A stretch of DNA of 18,277 nucleotides from an uncultured Kineothrix sp. (GCA_910587275.1 CAJUMD010000067.1:1-18277), one strand, 5' to 3'; counted from the stretch's first letter, positions 4,922 through 13,220 are shown. Notes: generated from the sequence alone by a model not told the origin. A program made the numbers and translations.

Positions 4922-7180
4922 ATGAAGAAAAAAAGTTGGAATGAAAGCAATCAGGATAAGAACCCAATCCAAAAAATACTGCTTATGACCATTGGTATCC
5001 TTTCGGTAGCTTTGGCCGCCGTATTGGTGGTGAAAGGGGTTGGGTTTTACCGGGAAAAGCAGCAGGAGAAAGAATGGGAGGCAAGACATCAGGAAGTGCA
5101 GGAGGAAATTGACAGCGTACGTGTCCAAATTGAAGAACTGGCGGGAAATGCGGAAGCGCTGCAGGCTTTTTTGGATCAGGAGGTGAATTCCGTATTGGTT
5201 TTGGATGAATGGCAGGCGCAGGACCAGGACACCGCAGACGGGGGGCAGCAGGCGCCAAACGGACAGCCGGATCCGGAGGCGCAGGGACCACAGGAGCAGA
5301 ACCCGGAAGAACGGCCGGATGAGGGAGCGCAGGAACAGGACGCGGAAACACCGGGACAGAATACGGCACAGAGCGGGGAAAACCGGGAACAGGTACAGGA
5401 GACGATGTCGGGAGCCATTGTGATTCAGGGGGACCAGCCGGACGGTGCAGGGATTTCCGGGGAAGAAGGAAATCCGGGCGTTAGTGGAGCGGCAGGGGAA
5501 GGAACCGCTGGTGCGGATGAAACAACCCAAAACGGGGAGACGGGACAGGATGCGGTTTTGGCGGACGTGACGCAGCAGGGATTGGAAAATGCGGCGGAAG
5601 GAGCCATTATCATAGATGCGCCTCCCGCGCCAAAGCCGGTGGAAGTACCAAAGGAGACGGTATCGGACAATGCATCAGTACCGGAGGAAACGGTATCCGG
5701 CAACGGGACGGGGGAAGAAGGAACGGTATCCGGCAATGCGTCCGGGGAAGAAGGAACGGTATCCGGTAATGCGTCCGGGGAAGAAGGAACGGTATCCGGT
5801 AACGGGACAACCGGGGAAGGTACGACGGTATCCGGCAATGGCATGGAGGGAGAGGATACCATTTCCGGCAATGCTGTGGTAAACGGACAGGTGATACCTT
5901 TTGACGACAGCCAATCGGAGCCGACATTGGAACAAAAAAGGAAAATCCGTTCTTCTTATTTGGAAACCATGCAGACCAACGGGGAAGACCGGGCATATAT
6001 CAGCAATAACAGTTATGATTTTTCCGGCGTGAAAATTGCCTGTTTGGGCGACAGCATTACGGAAGGCAGCAATTTGGATAAAATGGAAAACTATAAACAG
6101 TATTCCTATCCGTCCCTGTTAAAAAATATCCTTCATGCCGAAGAAGTCTATAATCTTGGCATTGGCGGTTCCTCATACGGCAGGTATTGGGACAATGCAT
6201 TCGTGGACCGTTATAAGGAAATCCCAAAGGATACGGATATCATATTGGTCATGGGCGGTACCAACGACGGCTTTGCCGCTTCGGAAAAGGAATTGGGAAG
6301 TCTGGGGGAGAAGAAGCCGCGGACGTTTTACGGGGATGTGGATGAGCTGATGCGGGGATTAAAACAGGATTATCCCGAAGCGAAGATTATCTTTGCCACG
6401 CCGCTTCCCAACGTGCTTCATGATTATTTAAGGAACCAAAGGAGTTACCTGCTGCCGCAGAGCGTATATGCCGATGCGGTCAAGGAGCTGGCGGAGCAGT
6501 ACGGCATTGACGTAATTGATTTGTACAATTCCAATCTTTTGGATACCCATGATGCACAGGTGATTTCCACGTATATGCCGGACGGCGTGCACGGAAATCC
6601 GGCAGGGTACCAGGTATTGGCGGAGCATATGGCACGAAATATCATAGAAATCGTAAAGCAGGGCGGACTGGAAGGAAATGCCCGGACGCCGGAAACCGTC
6701 AGCGGCAACGGAGTGAGCGTGGATGGAACGGGAACGGTCAGCGGCAACGGGACAAACGGCGCCGGGGCGGGAACGGTCAGCGGCAACGGGACAAACGGCG
6801 CCGGGGCGGGAACGGTCAGCGGCAACGGGACAAACGGCGCCGGGACGGGAACGGTCAGCGGTAACGGGAACACCGGAGCTGGCGCGCCGGAAAAAACGCT
6901 GATGCCCGGGGAGGAGAAACGGCTGGAAGAAGAACGGCGCAAGGCAGAGCAGGAACGAATCCGGCAGGAGCGGGAAGAAGCGGCACGGGCGGCGGAAAAC
7001 AATAAGAAGGTGGCGGAAGATGCGCTGGTTATTCCGCCTGCACAGGAAAGTAAGCCGGAAACGGAAGCCGGAACGGCAAACGGACAGGCGGGAACGGCAC
7101 CGGACGTGTCCGCGGAAACGGTAGGAAGCGGACCGGAAACGGAGTATGAATACGGCGGGGAAGCCATAGTCATCCAGTAA
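4922..7180 (+). CDS. Membrane-anchored SGNH/GDSL hydrolase with VSGN repeat arms
   Basis: This 752-residue protein has a lysine-rich cytoplasmic tail, one transmembrane helix (~16-41), a coiled coil (~43-85) and a low-complexity E/Q/G/P linker. A first repeat array (246-318) is followed by an SGNH hydrolase domain (~368-575). A second repeat array (592-655) precedes a charged E/R helix (~662-700) and a tail. All four SGNH blocks are present: GDS with S378, GIGGSS (~413-418), GGTND with N448, and DGVH with D554 and H557. It should therefore be an active esterase or acyl-hydrolase on the outer face of the membrane. A cell-wall or polysaccharide O-acetylester is a plausible substrate, but nothing in the sequence fixes it. 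Its place between rlmB and sigH is unusual. No terminator separates it from either neighbour, and a weak AAAGGG ribosome site lies 12 bases upstream. Confidence 0.85.
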   Translation: MKKKSWNESNQDKNPIQKILLMTIGILSVALAAVLVVKGVGFYREKQQEKEWEARHQEVQEEIDSVRVQIEELAGNAEALQAFLDQEVNSVLVLDEWQAQDQDTADGGQQAPNGQPDPEAQGPQEQNPEERPDEGAQEQDAETPGQNTAQSGENREQVQETMSGAIVIQGDQPDGAGISGEEGNPGVSGAAGEGTAGADETTQNGETGQDAVLADVTQQGLENAAEGAIIIDAPPAPKPVEVPKETVSDNASVPEETVSGNGTGEEGTVSGNASGEEGTVSGNASGEEGTVSGNGTTGEGTTVSGNGMEGEDTISGNAVVNGQVIPFDDSQSEPTLEQKRKIRSSYLETMQTNGEDRAYISNNSYDFSGVKIACLGDSITEGSNLDKMENYKQYSYPSLLKNILHAEEVYNLGIGGSSYGRYWDNAFVDRYKEIPKDTDIILVMGGTNDGFAASEKELGSLGEKKPRTFYGDVDELMRGLKQDYPEAKIIFATPLPNVLHDYLRNQRSYLLPQSVYADAVKELAEQYGIDVIDLYNSNLLDTHDAQVISTYMPDGVHGNPAGYQVLAEHMARNIIEIVKQGGLEGNARTPETVSGNGVSVDGTGTVSGNGTNGAGAGTVSGNGTNGAGAGTVSGNGTNGAGTGTVSGNGNTGAGAPEKTLMPGEEKRLEEERRKAEQERIRQEREEAARAAENNKKVAEDALVIPPAQESKPETEAGTANGQAGTAPDVSAETVGSGPETEYEYGGEAIVIQ
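5657..5875 (+). repeat. 33-base tandem repeat array (TVSGN, 11-residue units)
   Basis: Seven in-frame units lie upstream of the SGNH domain, mostly 33 bases and one 36. Each begins with codons for T-[VI]-S-[GD]-N followed by a variable acidic or glycine stretch such as GEEG. The units at 5723-5755 and 5756-5788 differ at only one base. The serine of the motif is encoded by TCC in all the full units. Confidence 0.9.
6695..6886 (+). repeat. 39-base tandem repeat array (TVSGNGTNGAGAG, 13-residue units)
   Basis: Five in-frame units lie downstream of the SGNH domain. The three at 6734-6850 are nearly identical. The amino acid core TVSGN is the same as in the upstream array, but here serine is encoded by AGC and valine by GTC. 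The unit length is 13 rather than 11 residues. Confidence 0.9.
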
Positions 7181-7198
7181 ATGCCATGGGAGGGGAAC

Positions 7199-7831
7199 AT
7201 GCGGGAAGCATATGGACAGTACAGTGACGAAGAACTGATTGTGCGTCTGCGTGACGGGGAAGAACCGATTACGGATTATATCATGGATAAGTATAAGAAT
7301 CTGGTGAAAAGCAAGGCAAAATCCATGTATATCCTGGGCGCGGACAATGATGACCTGATCCAGGAGGGAATGATAGGGCTGTTTAAGGCAGTCCGGGATT
7401 ATGACAGCGGACGGGACGCCAGTTTCTTTACGTTTGCCGATTTATGTATTTCGAGGCAGATGTACACCGCGGTGCAGGCTTCCGGCAGGCAGAAACATGC
7501 TCCCTTAAATACCTACATATCGCTGTACAGCCACGTGAACCACGGGACGGGCGACGGGGAGCCGGACGGGGAGGAAGCGCAGCTCCAGAATATCCTGGCA
7601 GCCAGGGCGGAACTGGGACCGGAAGAACGGATGATTGATAAAGAGAACGTGGAAGGTTTGGAACGGATTATCGAGCGGGAACTGAGCCATTTTGAGAAAC
7701 AGGTATTGGATTTGTATATTACGGGCATGAGCTATGTGCAGATTGCAAAAGTACTTGGCAGGGACGGAAAGTCTACGGATAACGCCCTGCAGCGGATTAA
7801 AGGGAAATTAAGGAAAGTAATAGGTCAATAG
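7199..7831 (+). CDS. sigH: RNA polymerase sporulation sigma factor SigH (sigma-30)
   Basis: SigH (Spo0H) directs RNA polymerase to early sporulation and stationary-phase promoters. The 210-residue product aligns by eye with Bacillus SigH. It starts SDEELIVRLRDGEE, region 2 contains KYKNLVKSKAKSMYILGADNDDLIQEGMIGLFKAVRDYD (~32-70), and the hallmark SRQMYTAVQASGRQKHAPLNTYISL follows. Region 4 (~150-205) carries the helix-turn-helix YVQIAKVLGRDGKSTDNALQRIKGKL. I chose ATG 7199 because GGGAGGGG (7188-7195) precedes it and the family begins there; ATG 7181, directly after the hydrolase stop, is possible but lacks its own ribosome site. Its position after rlmB is the conserved Firmicute arrangement, and a terminator follows at 7871. 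Confidence 0.95.
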   Translation: MREAYGQYSDEELIVRLRDGEEPITDYIMDKYKNLVKSKAKSMYILGADNDDLIQEGMIGLFKAVRDYDSGRDASFFTFADLCISRQMYTAVQASGRQKHAPLNTYISLYSHVNHGTGDGEPDGEEAQLQNILAARAELGPEERMIDKENVEGLERIIERELSHFEKQVLDLYITGMSYVQIAKVLGRDGKSTDNALQRIKGKLRKVIGQ

Positions 7832-7870
7832 TTGCGAAACCAGGTACCGGAAGATACCTGTCGCAGTACA

Positions 7871-7907
7871 GGCGGGAATAGGACTTTGTTCCATATTTCC
7901 GCCTTTT
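7871..7907 (+). terminator. Intrinsic terminator after sigH
   Basis: GGCGGGAATA (7871-7880) pairs with TATTTCCGCC (7894-7903), with an inner GGA/TCC pairing, and is followed by TTTT. It ends the cysE-to-sigH block. Confidence 0.8.
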
Positions 7908-7924
7908 GCGTCCTCATTCCGCAG

Positions 7925-7943
7925 TTTCGGGCTGAATGGTTAC
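7925..7943 (+). repeat. Degenerate third copy of the dispersed repeat
   Basis: This stretch matches the 13183-13204 copy at 16 of 19 positions, in the same orientation, with the GGCTGAA core and GTTAC end intact. It lies in the gap between the sigH terminator and the RND promoter. Confidence 0.5.
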
Positions 7944-7972
7944 GCTGTTTTATAAATTTTTCCCGGTGTTTC

Positions 7973-8001
7973 TTGACTTCTTCTTTTTGGTCGAATATAA
8001 T
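7973..8001 (+). promoter_or_regulatory. Consensus promoter of the RND-tetR operon
   Basis: TTGACT (7973-7978), a 17-base spacer and a perfect TATAAT (7996-8001) place the start at about 8008. A palindrome lies immediately downstream, so repression by steric block is likely. Confidence 0.85.
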
Positions 8002-8012
8002 AAAACGCGTGA

Positions 8013-8028
8013 CTGACCGACTGGTCAG
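8013..8028. promoter_or_regulatory. TetR-type operator palindrome
   Basis: CTGACC-GACT-GGTCAG is a perfect 16-base palindrome (6-base arms, 4-base centre) at about +5 to +20 of the promoter. It is the type of site bound by TetR/AcrR repressors. The natural candidate is the TetR protein encoded at the end of the same operon, which would make the unit autoregulated and drug-inducible. The palindrome is seen directly; the pairing with this regulator is inferred. Confidence 0.75.
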
Positions 8029-8052
8029 CCGAAACAAGAAAGGACTAAGGCG

Positions 8053-11000
8053 ATGATTTCAAAGTTTAGTGTGAAAAAACCCTACACCGTATTGGTAGGG
8101 GTAATTATGGCGGTGGTTTTGGGAATCGTGTCCTTAACGAAGATGACTACGGACCTGCTTCCCAATATTAACCTGCCTTATGTGATTGTAATGACAACCT
8201 ATGTGGGGGCAAGCCCGGAGACGGTGGAAATGGTGGTAACAAAGCCGGTGGAATCTTCCATGGCAACGGTTAGCAACATTGAAAGCATTAGTTCGGTTTC
8301 CGGCGAAAATTATTCCATGGTTATTATGGAATTTGCCCAAAGCGCCGACATGAATGCGGTTTCTTTGGAAATCCGGGAAAATCTGGACCAGATTAAGAGT
8401 TATTGGGACGATGCCGTGGGCAATCCCATCATCATGAAGCTGAATCCCGACATGATGCCGGTTATGGTGGCAGCAGTCGGCGTGGAAGGGGCGACGGACG
8501 CGGAAGTCAGCGAACTGGCGAAGAATACCATTGTGCCGGAGCTGGAAAGCATCGAGGGCGTGGCAAGCGCCAGCGCCACGGGGCTGTTGGAGGAAAGCGT
8601 CAATGTCATCATCCGCCAGGACAAGATTGATGAAATTAACCGCCAGGTGTTCGGATACATTGACGGGGAACTGGAAGAACAGGAACAGCAGCTTGCGGAC
8701 GGAAGGAAAGAACTGGAGGACGGGAAGAAGGACATTGCCGACGGCAAAGCCGAACTGGCAGATGCCCAAAAGGAACTGAACGATTCCAGGAAAGAGCTGG
8801 AAGACGGTAAGGCGGAGCTGGAGGAAAATAAAACCAAGCTGGAGGACGGCAAGAAGGAACTGACGCAGAAAAAGGAAGAAGTCACCAAACAGCTTGCGGA
8901 GACGGAAACAAAGCTGCTGACGGCGAAGGCGGATTTGGAAGCCGCGAAGATTAATATCAAGGCACAGATTACCATGATAGAGGAGATACAGAAAAAGCTG
9001 GACGATGCCACCGGGGATTCCGCAGGGAGCATTGACGACCAGATTGCCGAAATCGACAGGCAGATTGCGCAGGTGGATGAACAGGCGGCAATGTTGGAGG
9101 AGCAGATGGCTGCCATCGATGCCCAAATTGCCGTCATTGACGGTCAAATTGCCGCCATCGACGCCACCATAAGCTATGCGGGGAATTATCCCGACCAAAC
9201 GGTGGAATACATACAGTCTTCCTTGGAGCATACCCCGCCGGAGACGGGAAACGTGGAGGATATCAGGGCGGTACTTGGGGCATATGAAAATTCCATGACT
9301 TCCGGCGAACTGACTGCGGTTTTGGGAGAGCAGAGGAACGGACTGGAAAGCCAAAAGGCGGCGCTGGAAGAAGAAAAGAACGGACTGGCGGCACAAAAGG
9401 AAGAACTGGCGGTCCAGAAAGCCCAGTTGGAGGCATCCAAAGAACGTATTATGCAAATCCGGGAGGAAATTCTGCAGTTTTTGGAGCAGAACGGGTTAAA
9501 CATTCCCGATTTGGATTTTAACGCTATGATAAACCAACTGGAAGATTCGCTGGGACCCATTGACGAAAACCTGGCGAAAGTGGACGAGGGGCTGACACAG
9601 CTTTACCAGGGAAACCTTACGGCAGCCACGGAGCTTGCAAATGCCCAGACGAAACTGGATTTGGGCGAAATGCAGATGACGTTTGCCGAGGAGCAGCTTA
9701 AATCCGGCGAAAAGCAGCTTGAGGCTGGGCAGGAACAGATTGACGATGCCGTAAAGCAGTTGGAAGATGCCCTGGACCAGTTAAAAGAAGGGGAAGAACA
9801 GTTGGATGAGGGGGAGGAGAAGTTAGAGGAAGCGAGGGAAGATGCTTACGCGAAAGCGGACATGACGGACATTCTCACCGTGGATACGGTGAAATCCCTG
9901 CTGGCGGCGCAGAACTTTTCCATGCCGGGGGGATACGTGACGGAAGAAGGCATCGATTACTTGGTGCGCGTGGGTGATAAACCAGGTACGGTGGAGGAGC
10001 TTGCCGCCATGCCGATTTTAAATCCCGACATGGAAGGCGTGGACGTGATTACCCTTGCCGATGTGGCAGATGTGTTTATGACGGATAATTCCGGGGAGAT
10101 ATATGCAAACATCAACGGAAGTCCGGGGGTATTGATTACGCTTCAGAAACAGACGGGTTATTCCACCGGGGACGTGTCCGATAAACTGAAGGACAAGTTT
10201 GCGGATATGTCGGCAGAGGATGAAAATTTGTCCATGATTATCCTGATGGACCAGGGGATTTACATCGATATGGTCATGGATTCCATTGTAAACAGTCTGC
10301 TGTTCGGTGCCATTCTCGCCATTTTGGTGCTGATTCTGTTTTTGAAGGATTTGCGTCCGACCCTGATTATTGCGTTTTCCATTCCCATCAGTCTTGTGAG
10401 CGCAATTGCCTGCATGTATTTCAGCGGCGTGACGTTAAACATTATTTCCCTGTCCGGGCTGTCGCTTGGCGTCGGTATGCTGGTGGATAATTCCATTGTG
10501 GTTATTGAAAACATTTACCGGATGCGCAGCGAAGGAAAGGGCGTGCGGGAAGCCGCCATCGAGGGGGCGAAAGAGGTGGCGGGAGCCATCATGGCGTCCA
10601 CACTGACCACGGTGTGCGTGTTCCTTCCCATCGTATTTACGGAAGGAATTACCAGGCAGTTGTTTGTGGATATGGGACTGACTTTCGGTTATTCCCTGGT
10701 GGCGAGTCTTGTGGTGGCTCTTACCGTGGTGCCGGCGCTGGCATCCAAAATGCTGCGCGGGAAAAAAGGTACCGCGTACCGGAAGGCCGGCGGAACGGAA
10801 GATGGGGCAGAAGATGGAATAAAAGCCGGGCAGGACAGCGTAAAGGAAAGCCGGTTCTTCACTGCCTTAATAAGCGGCTATGAAAAAGTGCTGCGCCTTT
10901 CCCTGCGGATGAAGCCTGTCGTGCTGTTACTTGTGCTGGCGCTGGTGGGAATCAGCGCTGCACTTGCCCTTTCGAGGGGCACCGCGTTTATGCCCGAGAT

Positions 11001-12432
11001 GGAAAGTACGCAGATCACCGTCAGTGTGACCCTGCCGGACGGTACGCCGTTGGAGGAAACGGGAAAACGGACGGATGAAATCATCGGACGTATCCGTACC
11101 ATAGACGACGTGGTGGATGTGGGTGCCATGGCGAGCGCGTCTGGCATGGCGCTGCTAACCGGCGTCGGAAACAGCGCGGACAATGCCACGGAAATTTACG
11201 TGACGCTAAAAGAGGATAAGGAGCTGGCCGGGGATGAACTGGCGAAGAAAATAGAGGAAATGATGGCGGATATGGAAGACGTGGAACTGGTCATCAATAC
11301 GTCTTCCATGGATATGAGCGCTCTTGGCGGCAGCGGGATTTCCATCCAGGTACGCGGGCGCGAAATCGATACGCTGCAGGAAATCGCCAGGGATGTGGCG
11401 GACATCGTGGCACAGACGGAAGGAACCGCGGAAGTGTCTGACGGCATGGAGGATTCGGCGGAAGAACTGCGTATTATCATTGACCGGGATAAGGCAATGG
11501 AACACGGACTGACGGTGGCGCAGGTGTTCCAGCAGATTGCGGCGAAACTGGCAGATGCCTCCAGCGCCACGACTTTCGAGACGGAAATCCGGGAATATGA
11601 CGTGTACGTAAAGAGCGCAAAAGACATTGCCCTGACGCGTGAGACGGTGAAAGCCCTTTTGATTGACGTGACCAAGCAGGACGGGACCAGGGAGAAAGTG
11701 CGGCTTTCGGAGATTGCCCGGTTTGAGACAAAGGTATCCCCAACGTCGGTAAACCGTGCGGAGCAGAACCGTTACATAGGAGTCTCTGCCTCCATTGCCG
11801 AAGGGTACAACGTGGGACTGGTGTCGCAGGAACTGCAAAAGAAACTGAATGCTTATAAGATGCCGCAGGGCTATACGCTGGTCATGAGCGGCGAAAACGA
11901 GACGATTGTGGAAGCCATGGAACAGTTGGTGCTGATGTTAATCCTTGCGATTGTGTTCATGTACCTGATTATGGTGGCACAGTTCCAGTCGTTACTGTCC
12001 CCGTTCATCATCATGTTTACCATTCCGCTAGCGTTTACCGGAGGATTTCTCGGACTGTACATCAGCGGCAGTGAAGTCAGCGTGATTTCGGCCATCGGGT
12101 TTGTCATGCTGTCGGGTGTCATTGTGAATAACGGTATCGTGCTGGTGGATTACATCAACCAACTGCGGGAGAGCGGCATGGGGAAAAAAGAGGCGATTGT
12201 GGAAGCGGGCAGGACAAGGCTTCGCCCGGTGCTTATGACGGCAATGACTACCATACTGGCTCTGTCCGCCATGGCGTTCGGTCATGACATGGGGGCAGAA
12301 CTGTCAAGACCCATGGCAATCGTTACCATCGGCGGACTGATTTACGGGACACTTCTGACGCTAATCGTGGTACCGTGTATTTATGATATCTTCAGGCGGG
12401 AAAATGACGTGGAAGGCGGAAAGGAAGAATAG
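8053..12432 (+). CDS. RND-family efflux permease with large coiled-coil insertion
   Basis: This is an RND (HAE1/SwrC-like) transporter of 1459 residues, against about 1030-1070 for typical members. TM1 is at ~11-28, TM2-6 at ~742-900, TM7 at ~956-975 and TM8-12 at ~1290-1445, giving the usual duplicated 12-TM plan with two extracytoplasmic porter regions. TM4 reads GLSLGVGMLVDNSIVVIEN (D812) and TM10 reads SGVIVNNGIVLVDYIN. Between the first porter strand (VNVIIRQDKIDEIN, ending ~196) and the docking-region helix (LTVDTVKSLLAAQN, from ~608) lies about 410 residues of ELxDGKx-type heptads and Q/E-rich coiled coil. No membrane-fusion partner is nearby. The likely role is export of amphipathic compounds or antibiotics by proton motive force. 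A site at 8037-8044 (AGAAAGGA) serves the ATG. The substrate is unknown. Confidence 0.92.
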   Translation: MISKFSVKKPYTVLVGVIMAVVLGIVSLTKMTTDLLPNINLPYVIVMTTYVGASPETVEMVVTKPVESSMATVSNIESISSVSGENYSMVIMEFAQSADMNAVSLEIRENLDQIKSYWDDAVGNPIIMKLNPDMMPVMVAAVGVEGATDAEVSELAKNTIVPELESIEGVASASATGLLEESVNVIIRQDKIDEINRQVFGYIDGELEEQEQQLADGRKELEDGKKDIADGKAELADAQKELNDSRKELEDGKAELEENKTKLEDGKKELTQKKEEVTKQLAETETKLLTAKADLEAAKINIKAQITMIEEIQKKLDDATGDSAGSIDDQIAEIDRQIAQVDEQAAMLEEQMAAIDAQIAVIDGQIAAIDATISYAGNYPDQTVEYIQSSLEHTPPETGNVEDIRAVLGAYENSMTSGELTAVLGEQRNGLESQKAALEEEKNGLAAQKEELAVQKAQLEASKERIMQIREEILQFLEQNGLNIPDLDFNAMINQLEDSLGPIDENLAKVDEGLTQLYQGNLTAATELANAQTKLDLGEMQMTFAEEQLKSGEKQLEAGQEQIDDAVKQLEDALDQLKEGEEQLDEGEEKLEEAREDAYAKADMTDILTVDTVKSLLAAQNFSMPGGYVTEEGIDYLVRVGDKPGTVEELAAMPILNPDMEGVDVITLADVADVFMTDNSGEIYANINGSPGVLITLQKQTGYSTGDVSDKLKDKFADMSAEDENLSMIILMDQGIYIDMVMDSIVNSLLFGAILAILVLILFLKDLRPTLIIAFSIPISLVSAIACMYFSGVTLNIISLSGLSLGVGMLVDNSIVVIENIYRMRSEGKGVREAAIEGAKEVAGAIMASTLTTVCVFLPIVFTEGITRQLFVDMGLTFGYSLVASLVVALTVVPALASKMLRGKKGTAYRKAGGTEDGAEDGIKAGQDSVKESRFFTALISGYEKVLRLSLRMKPVVLLLVLALVGISAALALSRGTAFMPEMESTQITVSVTLPDGTPLEETGKRTDEIIGRIRTIDDVVDVGAMASASGMALLTGVGNSADNATEIYVTLKEDKELAGDELAKKIEEMMADMEDVELVINTSSMDMSALGGSGISIQVRGREIDTLQEIARDVADIVAQTEGTAEVSDGMEDSAEELRIIIDRDKAMEHGLTVAQVFQQIAAKLADASSATTFETEIREYDVYVKSAKDIALTRETVKALLIDVTKQDGTREKVRLSEIARFETKVSPTSVNRAEQNRYIGVSASIAEGYNVGLVSQELQKKLNAYKMPQGYTLVMSGENETIVEAMEQLVLMLILAIVFMYLIMVAQFQSLLSPFIIMFTIPLAFTGGFLGLYISGSEVSVISAIGFVMLSGVIVNNGIVLVDYINQLRESGMGKKEAIVEAGRTRLRPVLMTAMTTILALSAMAFGHDMGAELSRPMAIVTIGGLIYGTLLTLIVVPCIYDIFRRENDVEGGKEE

Positions 12433-12479
12433 GGACGCAGGCGGAAGAAGATATGGAACGCGGGAGAGGGAGATAGGAT

Positions 12480-13220
12480 ATGGAGCATACGGAAAATAAG
12501 GGGAAGGAAGGCTTGTCGCCTAAGGTCAAGGCGTTATACGGGGCGGTGTTGGATCTGATTGGGGAAGACATGGACATGCGTAACGTGAAAGTATCCGATA
12601 TTACGTGCCGTGCGGGAATCGGAAAGGGGACTGCTTATGAGTATTTTAACAATAAGGAAGAAATCATAAGCAGCGCCCTGCTTTACCACATAAACGCCAT
12701 TTGCAGTCAGGTCATGGAGGAAATCAGAGGTATGGGGGATTTCCCTTCCATGCTCCGCTATCTGTTTCTTTGCATGGACAGGGAGATTGAAAAAAGGGAC
12801 TGCCTGGTGCAGTTCCTGCATCTGGTAACGGACAACAGTCCGGTGGGCAGGGTTATGCAGGAGAAAATGCATGGGAAGAACCCGGAAACCTGTATGCCCA
12901 TGGATGTCATCGACTACATGGTACAGACGGGAATCCGCCAGGGGGCAATCGGAGACGGGCTTCCTGCGGTTTACGTGAACTTTGCGCTGCTGTCGAAACT
13001 TTTGATGTATGCCATGTATATTGCGGCGGAGAAGAAAGGGGAGAATGTTTTGGGAGATGACGGAGACAATGCGGCAGCAGAAACCATTGACAGGGAGCGG
13101 ATGCACGGACTTTTGTGCGAAGGGCTGCTGCGGGAATTGAAGGGGCGGTCGGAGTGTTTTCCGCACTTACCCACGAACATACCATTTCAGGCTGAACCGT
13201 TACCGGAAATAAAAAAATAA
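12480..13220 (+). CDS. TetR/AcrR-family transcriptional repressor
   Basis: This 246-residue protein has the N-terminal TetR DNA-binding domain: helix-turn-helix VKVSDITCRAGIGKGTAYEYFNNKEEII at residues ~37-64, with the family's GxGKGTxYxYFxxKE signature. The C-terminal ligand-binding and dimerisation domain is variable, as is normal. It follows the RND gene by 47 bases with no terminator between, so it probably controls the efflux unit through the palindrome at 8013-8028. ATG 12480 has a GAGGGAGA-type ribosome site upstream. The last ~20 residues (from about HLPTN to FQAEPLPEIKK) are encoded by the dispersed repeat found near hflX, so the tail was probably acquired when the repeat landed at the gene end. 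The inducing ligand is unknown. Confidence 0.9.
   Translation: MEHTENKGKEGLSPKVKALYGAVLDLIGEDMDMRNVKVSDITCRAGIGKGTAYEYFNNKEEIISSALLYHINAICSQVMEEIRGMGDFPSMLRYLFLCMDREIEKRDCLVQFLHLVTDNSPVGRVMQEKMHGKNPETCMPMDVIDYMVQTGIRQGAIGDGLPAVYVNFALLSKLLMYAMYIAAEKKGENVLGDDGDNAAAETIDRERMHGLLCEGLLRELKGRSECFPHLPTNIPFQAEPLPEIKK
13183..13204 (-). repeat. Dispersed 22-base repeat, copy 2 (inside tetR 3' end)
   Basis: This is the exact reverse complement of 739-760. It lies within the last codons of the TetR gene, encoding FQAEPLP. The flanks share weaker similarity with the flanks of copy 1, so the element may be longer than 22 bases. Confidence 0.8.

Noticed and set aside
5657..5875. Regularly spaced repeats that could suggest a CRISPR array.
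   Set aside because: The repeats are in frame with a protein, contiguous with no unique spacers of constant length, and encode a TVSGN motif.
8134..9456. A 440-codon minus-strand open frame opposite the RND gene.
   Set aside because: It is an antisense shadow of the coiled-coil coding region, with composition dictated by the E/K/L/Q codons of the + strand. It has no domain signature.
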